DNA of 42,524 nt from Oxobacter pfennigii (GCF_001317355.1 NZ_LKET01000024.1:1-42524), one strand, 5' to 3'; shown: positions 33,721 to 42,057, counted from the stretch's first letter. Notes: a model not told the origin generated them from the letters alone. Numbers and translations: made by a program.

Positions 33721-35571
33721 TTATGATTCGATAGTATGATAAGTAGGTACAATATCCATAAGTGCCTGCTTTACTTCTTTCGGGTTTTTATTAATTATGG
33801 TTTCAAAATCTTCAAGCTTAGACAGCAATGCATAATAATCGATGTTGGATAAGGTTCCAACCATAATCTTCTCGTGGGCTGTCTTATTCAAGCCCTCTTC
33901 TGCCATCAAAACCTCTTCGTATAGCTTTTCCCCCGGTCTTAAACCGGTAAATACTATTTTTATATCCTTTTCAGGCTCAAGACCTGAAAGCTTTATAAGA
34001 TCCCTTGCCAGATCAACTATTTTAACAGGCTGACCCATATCAAGGACAAATATCTCTCCTCCTTTAGCCATCGCTCCCGCTTGAATTACCAGCTGGGCGG
34101 CCTCGGGTATGGTCATAAAAAACCTGTTTATTTCAGGATGGGTTACGGTAATGGGCCCTCCGCTTTGAATCTGCTTTTTGAACAACGGAATAACAGAACC
34201 GTTGCTGCCTAAAACATTTCCAAACCTTACGGCAACGAATTCGGTATTGCTTATTTGATCAATGGCCTGTATTATCATTTCACATACCCTCTTAGTAGCA
34301 CCCATTACATTTGTAGGGTTTACGGCTTTGTCCGTGGATATCATGACAAATCTTTTGGTTCCGTATTTGTGGGCGCATTCAACCATATTCAAAGTACCGT
34401 AAATATTGTTTTTAACCGCTTCCAAAGGATTGTCCTCCATCAAGGGGACGTGCTTATGGGCTGCAGCGTGAAATACAACATCAGGCCTATATGTACTGAA
34501 TATTTCATCCACTCTCTGTTTATCCCTTACCGAGCCAATCAGCACCTTAATTTTAAAGCCAACATTTAATTTATCCAGTTCGTTTTGTAAATCATAGACA
34601 TTGTTTTCGTAAATGTCCAAAACAAGCAAGGTATCGGGAGAGAATTTTGCAATCTGCCTGCACAGTTCCGAGCCAATGGAACCGCCTCCGCCCGTTACAA
34701 GTACAGTTTTATTATTAAGATAATCTGCTATATTGTCTATATCAAGCATAACCGGAGCTCTGCCCAGCAAATCCTCTATATCAATATCTCTTATGCTTCC
34801 TAATGGTGAGTCGGTATCTAAAAGATAGTTGACTCCCGGCTGTATCCTGACTTTGCATTTAACGTTTTTACATATATCGATTATGCCCTTGATTTCGGAC
34901 TGTGAAGCCGAAGGCATAGCTATAATTATCTCGTCCACCCATTTTTGTTTTACTATTTTTTCAATATCGTTTCTGTTTCCTAATACTTGCACATTGTTTA
35001 TGTATTTCCCCTGCTTATATTTATCATCATCTATAATGCCTACAGGGTAATATCCCAGCTCTTTGTTCTTTTGCATTTCCTTAACAACTTTGGCTCCGGA
35101 TGCGCCTGCTCCTACAATGAGTATATTCTTAAATGCTGATCGCTCCTTCTTATTATAGAAATAAGCCATCCAGAATATCCTGTTTGAAAATCTTATACCT
35201 CCCACCGACAGCATGATAAGCATCCAGGATATTATGTATATGCTCCTCGGAAGATAAACATTAAAGGTTATACCATATATGTAGCTTAGTATTGTGGCTA
35301 TAACCGTGGCAAAAAATATTGAAACTATTTCATTTACGCTGGCATAACGCCAGAGGCTGGAATACAGCCTGAAAATATAAAAAATCACAATAAAAATTGC
35401 TGTTATAACCACAGCAGTATTGTAATAACGCGTCATGTAATAGACGGGTATTTGAAGGTAGTGTTCATCCAGAGAAAATCTAAGAAACAACCCTATAACT
35501 ATAGAGAGATTTATTAATATAATATCAAGTAAAACCAGTACTGATATTTTAAAATTTCTGATTACGTCCAA
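33721..35571 (-). CDS. WbpM/CapD-type nucleoside-diphosphate-sugar 4,6-dehydratase, membrane-bound
   Basis: Protein of 616 residues: four N-terminal membrane segments (about 10-125), a first Rossmann domain with ILIVGAGASGAKVVKEM (about 148-165), and the catalytic domain starting VLVTGGGGSIGSELCRQIAKF (about 293-313). FVMISTDKAVNPTNVMGATKRVCEMI carries the M-x-x-x-K active site of this family instead of Tyr. RFGNVLGSNGSVIPLF and GLRPGEKLYEEVL are also present. It probably removes water from UDP-GlcNAc to a 4-keto-6-deoxy sugar (as WbpM, FlaA1 or EpsC). It is the first gene of the operon with a sigma-A-type promoter. The start is TTG after AAGGTGA. Confidence 0.92.
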   Translation of the reverse strand: MDVIRNFKISVLVLLDIILINLSIVIGLFLRFSLDEHYLQIPVYYMTRYYNTAVVITAIFIVIFYIFRLYSSLWRYASVNEIVSIFFATVIATILSYIYGITFNVYLPRSIYIISWMLIMLSVGGIRFSNRIFWMAYFYNKKERSAFKNILIVGAGASGAKVVKEMQKNKELGYYPVGIIDDDKYKQGKYINNVQVLGNRNDIEKIVKQKWVDEIIIAMPSASQSEIKGIIDICKNVKCKVRIQPGVNYLLDTDSPLGSIRDIDIEDLLGRAPVMLDIDNIADYLNNKTVLVTGGGGSIGSELCRQIAKFSPDTLLVLDIYENNVYDLQNELDKLNVGFKIKVLIGSVRDKQRVDEIFSTYRPDVVFHAAAHKHVPLMEDNPLEAVKNNIYGTLNMVECAHKYGTKRFVMISTDKAVNPTNVMGATKRVCEMIIQAIDQISNTEFVAVRFGNVLGSNGSVIPLFKKQIQSGGPITVTHPEINRFFMTIPEAAQLVIQAGAMAKGGEIFVLDMGQPVKIVDLARDLIKLSGLEPEKDIKIVFTGLRPGEKLYEEVLMAEEGLNKTAHEKIMVGTLSNIDYYALLSKLEDFETIINKNPKEVKQALMDIVPTYHTIES

Positions 35572-35635
35572 ATTATCACCTTATTCTCAATTTTTGATAG
35601 GTGTTTTCGATAACTTATGCTAAAATTTCATATTT

Positions 35636-35664
35636 ATTTTACCAATAAAACAGTAGTATTTCAA
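35636..35664 (-). promoter_or_regulatory. Promoter of the exopolysaccharide operon
   Basis: On the minus strand TTGAAA (35659-35664), 17-base spacer, TAAAAT (35636-35641), about 65 bases before the WbpM-like start codon. One mismatch to consensus in each box. No other convincing promoter is seen in the next 14 kb on this strand, consistent with a single long transcript. Confidence 0.7.
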
Positions 35665-35719
35665 CAATTCATATATACTGGCATTTATTGGATAATACTG
35701 ACTTATCTAAATGACACAG

Positions 35720-36877
35720 TTATATATTAAGCTTCATCCATCTTATGCATTTGACGATAATTTCATCATTTGGTTCAAGCTCTTTTGCCTTTTTTAAATA
35801 TTCCTTTGCTTTTGCATCATCACCTGCATAATAATAGGCTATTGCTAAATTACAGTTATATCCGCCGCTATCCTTATTTAATTCTACAGCGGTCTTAAGA
35901 TTTTTCAGAGCGTTATCAACGTTCCCTAATTCCATACAGCAAAGCCCCAGTTCATTATATATTTCATGGAAGCTTTCTCCTGCTTTAATAAGCTCATTTA
36001 AAAGAAGTTCGGCTTTTTTGTAATTTTGTATTTTTCTATATCCCAAAGCGGTGAAATACTTAGCCTCGCTCCAATCATCATGTCTTCCGATAAGAGGGAT
36101 GATCATTTTTAGTCCCTGCTCTGCTTCGCCATCTATTATTTTTTGCTTAGCTTCCATAAATATAAGCTTATCATTTTCATTTTGAATTAATTTTTCTATT
36201 TCAGCCTTTGTATTGCTGTCAGCCGACAGTTCATAGGCTTTTTGCCATGCTAAAATAGCCTCCTGATATTTTTCCTCATTCGAATAATAAAATCCCATTA
36301 TATAATATGCCTTTGAAAAATGAGGATAAATTTCTGAAAGCTCTTCAAATATTTCAAAGGATAATTGATAGAATAAATCATGCTCTTCCGTGCTGCCCTT
36401 TTCATTTTTTATAAATACCATTTCCTTTAGTATAAGACCTATGTTATACCATATTATCATATGGTTGTCTGATATTTTTTCGAGTGTAATCAAATATGTA
36501 AGGGCATCGATAAATTCACCTTTAGAAGCCAGCTCCATAGACTTGCTTAACAGATAGCTGTCTATTTTTTCTGTCGTGCCTTTTAAGATATTTATATAGT
36601 CTTCATTATATTTGAAGTCTTTATCGCAGGCTATAACACATACCATGCCTTCTGCCAGCAGTTCAAAATCTATTCTTTCTTCGTATTTACTGGCTTTTAT
36701 GCCCTCAATCAATCCATCAGTTTTAATTGGAAGGGGTAAGTTATCCGTAAGCTTGAATTTATTATCAATAATAAGGTCCTTATTCAACTCCAGAAAAACT
36801 ATGGTTTTCAGCTTGTTTTTAAAGCTTTTATCCAGTTTATCCTGGATATATCCGGCACTTAATATATTTTCACTCAT
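35720..36877 (-). CDS. Tetratricopeptide repeat protein
   Basis: Protein of 385 residues from the chosen ATG, no signal peptide. The N-terminal 115 residues are not recognised. Then come repeated TPR helices (about 120-385), for example AYYIMGFYYSNEEKYQEAILAWQKAYELS, EIYNELGLCCMELGNVDNALKNLKTAVELN and CNLAIAYYYAGDDAKAKEYLKKAKELEPN. This scaffold mediates protein contacts; its partners are unknown. It lies upstream of the polysaccharide operon on the same strand with a 150-base gap containing the operon promoter. The ATG at 36875-36877 follows GGCAGGTG; a start at 36949 would add 24 residues with no ribosome site. Confidence 0.85.
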   Translation of the reverse strand: MSENILSAGYIQDKLDKSFKNKLKTIVFLELNKDLIIDNKFKLTDNLPLPIKTDGLIEGIKASKYEERIDFELLAEGMVCVIACDKDFKYNEDYINILKGTTEKIDSYLLSKSMELASKGEFIDALTYLITLEKISDNHMIIWYNIGLILKEMVFIKNEKGSTEEHDLFYQLSFEIFEELSEIYPHFSKAYYIMGFYYSNEEKYQEAILAWQKAYELSADSNTKAEIEKLIQNENDKLIFMEAKQKIIDGEAEQGLKMIIPLIGRHDDWSEAKYFTALGYRKIQNYKKAELLLNELIKAGESFHEIYNELGLCCMELGNVDNALKNLKTAVELNKDSGGYNCNLAIAYYYAGDDAKAKEYLKKAKELEPNDEIIVKCIRWMKLNI

Positions 36878-36956
36878 ACAAATACACCTGCCTTTTATAT
36901 GAACACTTTTTATTGCACAGAATTCATTATAACATTCTTTTATGAACATGGCATTA

Positions 36957-36980
36957 AAAAACAGCCCTCAGGCTGTTTTT
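36957..36980. terminator. Terminator after ribosomal protein L25
   Basis: AAAAACAGCC (36957-36966), loop CTCA, GGCTGTTTTT (36971-36980): perfect ten-pair stem with A and T tracts, works on both strands. It lies between the L25 stop (36982) and the upstream end of the TPR gene. Confidence 0.92.
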
Positions 36981-36981
36981 A

Positions 36982-37623
36982 TTAAATAATATCCTCTTCG
37001 CTTGTTGTTGAAGGCACAGCTAACGGAATCTGTGACGGTTCGATTGCTGAAGTCGTGGTTGTGTCTTCTTTTTCCGAAGCATAAGTAATTGTTGCAACTA
37101 TTGAATTTATATCGGATAAGATGCTTATTTCAGAAGCAAATTCCATATCGGCAACAGTTATCTTATCTCCTATTTCCAAACGCGATACATCGGCTAATAT
37201 AAACTTAGGTAATTGATCCGGAGTGGCTTCTACTTCAACAGTACCTAACTGTTTTTGCACAATACCTCCCTTTGACCTTATAGCCCCTTCGCCTTTAACC
37301 ATAATAGGAACTTCGGCATGTAACTTTTCGTCTTCACGAATGCATTTTAAGTCTATATGTACCGGTCTTCTGTCGACAGGGTTCCTCTGTATTTCCTTTA
37401 TCATAGTCTTTAAAACAGAGCCATTAACATCTATATTAATTACTGCATGCTCACCCTGATTTTTTATTATATCATTCAATTCCATTTCGGAGAATTCCAC
37501 CAGCATATTATCTATGCCTTTTCCATATAAAACTCCCGGTACTTCTCCTTGCCTTCTCAGTGAATGACATACTCCCCTGCCTGCTTTTTGCCTCAATTTT
37601 GCCTTTAATTGGGCTGCTTCCAT
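36982..37623 (-). CDS. rplY: 50S ribosomal protein L25 (Ctc family)
   Basis: Protein of 213 residues with two domains. The first (about 1-92) is the L25/TL5 5S rRNA-binding domain: KLRQKAGRGVCHSLRRQGEVPGVLYGKG and INIDVNGSVLKTMIKEIQRNPVDRRPVHIDL. The second (93-185) is the TL5 C-terminal beta domain, with EVPIMVKGEGAIRSKGGIVQKQL. A Ser/Thr/Pro-rich end follows (TTTSAIEPSQIPLAVPSTTSEEDII). Ctc-type L25 proteins bind 5S rRNA and in B. subtilis are stress induced. An almost consensus ribosome site (AAGGAGGGAG) precedes the ATG. A perfect ten-pair inverted repeat sits about 30 bases upstream (37654-37677). Confidence 0.95.
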   Translation of the reverse strand: MEAAQLKAKLRQKAGRGVCHSLRRQGEVPGVLYGKGIDNMLVEFSEMELNDIIKNQGEHAVINIDVNGSVLKTMIKEIQRNPVDRRPVHIDLKCIREDEKLHAEVPIMVKGEGAIRSKGGIVQKQLGTVEVEATPDQLPKFILADVSRLEIGDKITVADMEFASEISILSDINSIVATITYASEKEDTTTTSAIEPSQIPLAVPSTTSEEDII

Positions 37624-37653
37624 TAAAAAACTCCCTCCTTATAATCGGTTAGT

Positions 37654-37677
37654 AGAATGAAAACAATTTTTCATTCT
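37654..37677 (-). promoter_or_regulatory. Perfect inverted repeat upstream of L25
   Basis: On the plus strand AGAATGAAAA (37654-37663), loop CAAT, TTTTCATTCT (37668-37677). On the L25 strand there is no T tract after it, so it is not a terminator. It is either an operator or a stable 5' untranslated hairpin in the L25 mRNA. Confidence 0.5.
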
Positions 37678-37785
37678 AAAAGGAGTATGTACAATTTTCA
37701 TAAATTTAATCATATTTTATACGATTTGGTGCAAAGGCCTTGAAAAAGCTGTTTTTAAAGGTGCAAAAAATATTTTTTATAATCA

Positions 37786-37814
37786 TTGCATTTCTATACC
37801 ATATAACTTATAAT
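37786..37814 (+). promoter_or_regulatory. Promoter of the decarboxylase leader
   Basis: TTGCAT (37786-37791), 17-base spacer, TATAAT (37809-37814). The -10 box is perfect. Transcription would begin near 37821 and run through a terminator hairpin (37863-37900) before reaching the ribosome site. Confidence 0.7.
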
Positions 37815-37841
37815 GATATTGTTTTGAAAAAAATAATACTT

Positions 37842-37900
37842 AAGCCTGAGATCGCTCTGCAGAAGCCTGAAACTTTATGCATCGAAGTTTCGGGCTTTTT
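37842..37900 (+). promoter_or_regulatory. Leader attenuator of the PLP decarboxylase gene
   Basis: AAGCCTGAAACTT (37863-37875) pairs with AAGTTTCGGGCTT (37885-37897) in 13 pairs with one wobble, followed by TTT(TT): a strong intrinsic terminator about 40 bases into the predicted transcript and about 20 bases before the ribosome site. The same eight bases AAGCCTGA also occur at 37842-37849 and can pair with the 3' arm, so two exclusive structures are possible. It could be an attenuator or simply the end of a small RNA. No known riboswitch aptamer is recognised. Confidence 0.6.
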
Positions 37901-37933
37901 ATCTGAAATTTTTGAAAGAAGGTGTTGATTAAG

Positions 37934-39427
37934 GTGTACAAATTAGATCAACTGCAAACTCCCTTATTTGATGCTTTGATGCAGTATGTAAAAAGAGATA
38001 CGATACCTTTCCATGTTCCCGGTCACAAAAAAGGTGACGGCATGGACAGCAAGTTTAAAGATTTTATTGGTACAAATGCATTGTCTATTGATGTTACAGT
38101 TTTCAAATCAGTTGACAGCCTTCATCACCCTACCGGAGCGATAAAACTAGCGCAGGAATTGGCTGCCGATGCTTATGGTTCCGACAGGGCGTTCTTTTCC
38201 ATTCATGGCACTTCCGGTGCCATACAGGCAATGGTATTAAGTGTAGTTTCGGAAGGAGAAAAAATTATAATACCCAGGAACGTTCATAAATCCGTTACTT
38301 CGGGTATTATATTAAGCGGTGCTGTGCCGGTATATATGCAGCCTGAGATTGACAGTACAATAGGAGTTGCCCTTGGTGTTACCCCTGAAACTGTGGAACA
38401 GACTCTTAAAGATAACCCGGATGCTAAAGCGGTCCTTATTATAAACCCCACTTATTACGGAGTGGCGACTGACATAAGAAAGATAGCAAACATCGTGCAT
38501 TCATACAACATACCGCTAATCGTTGATGAGGCCCACGGCCCCCACTTGGGATTCAACGACAGACTTCCTGTTTCAGCTATGGAAGCCGGTGCGGATATGT
38601 GCGCACAAAGCACTCATAAGATAATTGGCTCTTTGACTCAGAGCTCCCTTCTTCACGTTAAGGGACACAGAGTAGATGTTAACAGAGTTAAACAAATAAT
38701 GAGCCTTCTTCAGACAACCAGCCCATCATATATATTGATGGCTTCGCTGGATGTTGCAAGAATGCAGATTGCCACAAAAGGCAGAGAGCTTTTGGATATG
38801 ACAATAGACCTATCACATTATGCCAGAAACGAAATAAACAATATACACGGTTTCTACTGCTTCGGGAATGAAGTCCTCAATAAGAAAGGCGCCTTTGCAG
38901 TGGATCCCACAAAATTGGCCATATGCTGCAAAGATTTAGGGATTACAGGATATGAATTGGATCAGATTCTTGCTGATGAATATCACATCCAGCTTGAAAT
39001 GTCTGATTTGTATAATGCCCTTGCAGTAGGCTCCTTTGGCGATACAAAGGAGAAAATAGACAGTCTATTGCATGCATTAAAGAAAATAAGCTTAAAATAT
39101 TGCGGAACAACCGAAAAACGCGGAGGAGTTCTTGAAATACCCGAAATTCCTGAACAGGTTCTTGTTCCAAGGGATGCCTTCAACAGGCCTAAGGTCTCCA
39201 TGTCGCTAGAACAAAGTATCGGTCAGATAAGTGGTGAATTCCTTTTGGCTTATCCTCCGGGAATACCTGTTCTTTGCCCCGGTGAACGAATTACCGCTGA
39301 GATTGTGGAATACGTAGAAGAAATGAAAAACGCCGGTCTTTACGTTCAGGGAACTGAAGATCCGGATGTTAACTTCATAAAGGTTTTAAGAGATTCAAAC
39401 TCAATGAGTCTGGATATTACAGCATAA
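37934..39427 (+). CDS. Orn/Lys/Arg decarboxylase (PLP fold type I)
   Basis: Protein of 497 residues. FHVPGHKKGDGMD (about 27-39), SIHGTSGAIQAM (cofactor phosphate loop), VDEAHGPHLGF (Asp contacting the pyridine nitrogen) and QSTHKIIGSLTQSS with the Schiff-base lysine in STHKIIG are all present. The C-terminal AYPPGIPVLCPGERI is the late signature of the family. It decarboxylates arginine, lysine or ornithine, probably for polyamine synthesis; which one cannot be told. Closest in size to B. subtilis SpeA/YaaO. The reading frame opens at a GTG at 37922, but AGAAGGTG at 37916-37924 serves the GTG at 37934 with good spacing. Confidence 0.9.
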   Translation: MYKLDQLQTPLFDALMQYVKRDTIPFHVPGHKKGDGMDSKFKDFIGTNALSIDVTVFKSVDSLHHPTGAIKLAQELAADAYGSDRAFFSIHGTSGAIQAMVLSVVSEGEKIIIPRNVHKSVTSGIILSGAVPVYMQPEIDSTIGVALGVTPETVEQTLKDNPDAKAVLIINPTYYGVATDIRKIANIVHSYNIPLIVDEAHGPHLGFNDRLPVSAMEAGADMCAQSTHKIIGSLTQSSLLHVKGHRVDVNRVKQIMSLLQTTSPSYILMASLDVARMQIATKGRELLDMTIDLSHYARNEINNIHGFYCFGNEVLNKKGAFAVDPTKLAICCKDLGITGYELDQILADEYHIQLEMSDLYNALAVGSFGDTKEKIDSLLHALKKISLKYCGTTEKRGGVLEIPEIPEQVLVPRDAFNRPKVSMSLEQSIGQISGEFLLAYPPGIPVLCPGERITAEIVEYVEEMKNAGLYVQGTEDPDVNFIKVLRDSNSMSLDITA

Positions 39428-39440
39428 TTTATAAAAAATT

Positions 39441-39484
39441 AAGGGTGTCACAAACTGTATTATAGCAGTTGTCGGCACCCTTTT
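39441..39484. terminator. Bidirectional terminator
   Basis: AAGGGTG (39441-39447) pairs with CACCCTT and AAACTG with CAGTT around an eight-base loop, with a short internal mismatch; TTTT follows on the plus strand. It ends the decarboxylase and the convergent PH-domain gene. Confidence 0.82.
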
Positions 39485-39486
39485 AT

Positions 39487-39909
39487 TTACCCGCACGGTC
39501 TTGCCATGACATATAAAAATTCCTCTCTGTCTTTTACAGAAACAAAAATCTTTTTGTTCTTAGGATATTCAATAACCATACCGTTTTTACTTAATATGGG
39601 ATGGACCCAGACTATACGGTCATTATTATTTATATACCGGACATTTTCTATATCACGAAGAGGAATTTTCCTTCGGAAAAGCAAACCGTTATTGATTGTG
39701 ATATATTCCCTATCAACTATTATTTTTGCAAAAAATACTCCTGTACAATGTGTTATAAAAAGTGTCCATCCAAGCACCATGAAAATTTTTAGTATTATTG
39801 CTGCATCCGACGGCAATACAATGAAAAATACGCAGAAAAGAGCAACAAAAATATTATAAATATAGATCGCTTTATTTTTATCGGATATTTCAACATCAAA
39901 TCTGTACAT
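39487..39909 (-). CDS. Membrane protein with bacterial PH-like domain (bPH_4/YyaB-like)
   Basis: Protein of 140 residues. Two membrane segments (about 18-37 and 41-63) are followed by a short PH-like beta domain with ITINNGLLFRRKIPLRDIENVRY and the family end KKIFVSVKDREEFLYVM. B. subtilis YyaB has the same layout. The function of the family is unknown; related domains bind membranes or other proteins at the cytoplasmic face. The ribosome site is weak (GGAGTG, about twelve bases before the ATG). It precedes the convergent terminator of the decarboxylase. Confidence 0.72.
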   Translation of the reverse strand: MYRFDVEISDKNKAIYIYNIFVALFCVFFIVLPSDAAIILKIFMVLGWTLFITHCTGVFFAKIIVDREYITINNGLLFRRKIPLRDIENVRYINNNDRIVWVHPILSKNGMVIEYPKNKKIFVSVKDREEFLYVMARPCG

Positions 39910-40100
39910 TTCTATTCACAAACACTCCGTTTTTTTCATTAGTATGCAAGTATTTGCTCAAAAGGCATGCTTTTCCTATTACTATTTTGTCCATTATGTT
40001 TATGGTGTATTCTGCAATAATATATACTATCTTTCATTTTTACGTTTTATATAATCCTAATTTTAATAGTTCCCCTATTAAAATAAACATAAAATTATTT

Positions 40101-40295
40101 TTAGCTATCATTATCTTCCTTCAAATCTCTAAACAGAAAAAACATTATACCTATAATTACCGATATATTTATAGTACAGGCTATTGAGAATATAAAATAT
40201 TTTTCCGGATTAGCAAAATAATAAAGAAATAATACAATGCTTATTATTTGCAGTATCAGAGTCTCAACCAAAAATTTTCTTACTTTTTTATACAT
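40101..40295 (-). CDS. Small membrane protein of unknown function
   Basis: Reading frame of 64 residues with a very good ribosome site (AGGAGGTAG, five bases before the ATG). Two hydrophobic helices (about 12-30 and 35-54) are joined by the short loop YYFANPEKY and end in the acidic tail RDLKEDNDS. Nothing further can be said of its role. It is on the same strand as, and about 190 bases upstream of, the PH-domain gene. Confidence 0.65.
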   Translation of the reverse strand: MYKKVRKFLVETLILQIISIVLFLYYFANPEKYFIFSIACTINISVIIGIMFFLFRDLKEDNDS

Positions 40296-40360
40296 TTTTC
40301 TACCTCCTATGGTAATATATTTAATACCGCAAACTAACTATCTTGTCCCATCTGGTTTTC

Positions 40361-40388
40361 CGGGCAGTTGGATTAGTTAACCTGCCCG
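40361..40388. repeat. GC-rich inverted repeat after the decayed gene
   Basis: CGGGCAG (40361-40367) pairs with CTGCCCG (40382-40388) around a 14-base loop. It overlaps the stop codon of the gene remnant at 40373. It is not followed by a clear T tract, so it may be a weak or rho-assisted terminator. Confidence 0.55.
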
Positions 40389-40596
40389 CTACCTTTTTGT
40401 ACCAAATTAACGGCATCTGAATCGTAGCATATATCAACTAATTTTATACTTTTATTTTCCTTAACTTTATCATGTTCTTTTACTTTTGCCCTTGTTGTTA
40501 AAGCAAATATACCATAGTTACCTGATTCTATCTTTTTAATATTTTCAAGCCTTACCGATCTTGCTCTTCAACACTTTCCTCTACAATATAAGACTT
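40373..40596 (-). pseudogene. Remnant of a broken gene
   Basis: On the minus strand the sequence reads as a coherent peptide in two frames: SYIVEESVEEQDR ends at a TAA near 40550, and a shift of frame at that point continues as VRLENIKKIESGNYGIF, then ALTTRAKVKEHDKVK and IKLVDICYDSDAVNLVQKGSGQVN to a TAA at 40373. Neither frame has a start codon with a ribosome site. The composition is protein-like, so this is most likely the C-terminal end of a gene broken by a frameshift and deletion. The original product is not recognised. Confidence 0.5.
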
Positions 40597-40677
40597 ATAA
40601 AAAAAGAAATGTTACAATTTTTTTATTAAATATTTTAAAAAAGATGTAACATTTACACAATTTTTGAGTCTTATATT
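40585..40677. repeat. Long imperfect palindrome (93 bases)
   Basis: Nested perfect arms: AATATAAGACT (40585-40595) with AGTCTTATATT (40667-40677), and AAATGTTACA (40607-40616) with TGTAACATTT (40645-40654), with T and A runs in the centre. It spans the boundary between the gene remnant and the promoter of the lipoprotein gene. It looks like a miniature inverted-repeat element or a large cruciform/terminator structure; no target-site duplication was found. Confidence 0.6.
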
Positions 40678-40679
40678 AT
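40652..40679 (+). promoter_or_regulatory. Candidate promoter for the lipoprotein gene
   Basis: TTTACA (40652-40657), 16-base spacer, TATTAT (40674-40679). Both boxes are close to consensus. The promoter lies inside the right arm of the long palindrome. Confidence 0.45.
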
Positions 40680-40733
40680 AAAGATAATTTATTCCATTCT
40701 TTAAGGAGTTAATTTAACTATTATGGAGGCTAT

Positions 40734-41270
40734 ATGATAAAGAGTATTCAATTGCAAAATATACTTAATAAAAAAACAAAACGTCATGTTATATTTCAAT
40801 CTCTATTGCTGATATTTATCATTATATTGACCGGAGAATTAATAGCATGTGAAAAACCAAGTTCAATCAGCGATGCTTCCGATGTGGTGATACAATATCT
40901 GGAGGCGCTTAAAAACAATGATAATACTACATTGCAATTATTAAATAATGAAGACTCAGATATCATAACTGATTCAGAGGTAACTCTTGGCGTAATTAGT
41001 CTTACCATTGACAAAGTTGAGGTTTCTGATAATCGAACTCAGAGGATTAAAGAACAATATACCGGAAGCGATCTGGCTAAAAGTTATGGATGGTCGGATA
41101 ACTATATCCATGATAACTTAATTGCAGTCTACGCAGAATACACGGTAGATTACGATAATACAAAGGTTCCGTATGATGAAGGGAAAATCACCCAATATTT
41201 TTATTTAGTAAGAACCAACAGCAACTCACCATGGCGTATTTGGGCATCTAGTTACGATATTAGCGATTAG
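40734..41270 (+). CDS. Putative lipoprotein, unknown function
   Basis: Protein of 178 residues. A basic N-terminus and a long hydrophobic segment (about 19-38) end in LIAC, a good lipobox with Cys39, so it is probably anchored outside the membrane. VVIQYLEALKNNDNTTLQLL (about 51-70) resembles the first helix of NTF2-like/DUF4829-type extracellular domains, and the end (ITQYFYLVRTNSNSPWRIWASSY) fits the last strands of such a fold. GGAGG lies before the ATG. It is followed by another exported protein gene after about 55 bases, probably in one operon. Role unknown. Confidence 0.7.
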   Translation: MIKSIQLQNILNKKTKRHVIFQSLLLIFIIILTGELIACEKPSSISDASDVVIQYLEALKNNDNTTLQLLNNEDSDIITDSEVTLGVISLTIDKVEVSDNRTQRIKEQYTGSDLAKSYGWSDNYIHDNLIAVYAEYTVDYDNTKVPYDEGKITQYFYLVRTNSNSPWRIWASSYDISD

Positions 41271-41325
41271 TGTCTATTCCAAATAAATTTGTATATCACA
41301 ATAATTAAAGAGGGGTGATATTAAA

Positions 41326-42057
41326 ATGATACGAAAAAATAAGCTTATTGCTATTCTTGTGCTTTGCACTATAAGTGCTATGACAATAGTAATTAATTCA
41401 TATAACATTAATAAACGAACACTTAAAGCATCTGATGCTGATAAAATCCATATAAATAAAGTTGAGGATTTGAATAAATCACCCATCGTACAAAAAATGC
41501 TTACAGCAAATGATAATTATACATTCTTATCTGGAATCGTAGAACTTGAAGAATTTACACCTATAAAAAGTATGACCAAAGTAAATATCTCTGTAAAACA
41601 ACCTGATAAGTATATAGTTGAAGTATTTGATTTGTATGATGATAAAGCTAATACATCTATTGCGGTAAATAACGGAAAGGAAATTCAACTCAAAGAACCA
41701 GACACAGAAATTAAAAAATATAAACCATTCACCGAATCAAATAAAACTCAAGCTGATCCTAACGAAGGGATAGTTCCTGATTTCAATGGTACATACTTGG
41801 CTTTATCAGGTCCGGTTAACTCGATGATTCATCCGGAATTTTATGTACACGATGCCTTCAGGAGAAGCACCGTAACAGTACTTGGTGACGATAAATTTTT
41901 GGACAGAGCCGCTACAGTAATAAATTTAAAGTATGTAGAAAATAAAGGCGGGGACAGCCAAACATTCTGGGTCGATAAAAATACCGGTGTTATACTTAAA
42001 ACGGAGCTATATGACGAAGAAGGTGAAATTCTCTTCAGAGATGCATTTACAAAGTAA
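41326..42057 (+). CDS. Exported protein of unknown function, possibly LolA/RseB-like
   Basis: Protein of 243 residues with one N-terminal membrane anchor or signal (about 7-25). The rest is beta-rich: NYTFLSGIVELEEFTPIKSMTKVNISVKQPDKYIVEV and TFWVDKNTGVILKTELYDEEGEI resemble the N-terminal domain of RseB/LolA-type proteins, in which a membrane-tethered half-barrel binds lipid or peptide. This is a guess by pattern. AAGAGGGGTG precedes the ATG. The last codon AAG and the stop TAA are formed partly by the first bases of the IS66 end (GTAAGCG) at 42054, so the natural C-terminus may be lost. Confidence 0.65.
   Translation: MIRKNKLIAILVLCTISAMTIVINSYNINKRTLKASDADKIHINKVEDLNKSPIVQKMLTANDNYTFLSGIVELEEFTPIKSMTKVNISVKQPDKYIVEVFDLYDDKANTSIAVNNGKEIQLKEPDTEIKKYKPFTESNKTQADPNEGIVPDFNGTYLALSGPVNSMIHPEFYVHDAFRRSTVTVLGDDKFLDRAATVINLKYVENKGGDSQTFWVDKNTGVILKTELYDEEGEILFRDAFTK

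Noticed and set aside
33702-33752. Longer start for the UDP-GlcNAc dehydrogenase
   Set aside because: It would overlap the preceding dehydratase gene and has no ribosome site; AAGGAAGG fits the ATG at 33701.
37740-37928. Frame of 62 codons on the plus strand before the decarboxylase
   Set aside because: It covers the promoter and the terminator hairpin of the decarboxylase leader and has no ribosome site.
39954-40187. Frame of 77 codons on the plus strand
   Set aside because: No ribosome site, opens at a TTG, and overlaps the small membrane protein gene on the minus strand that has a very good one.
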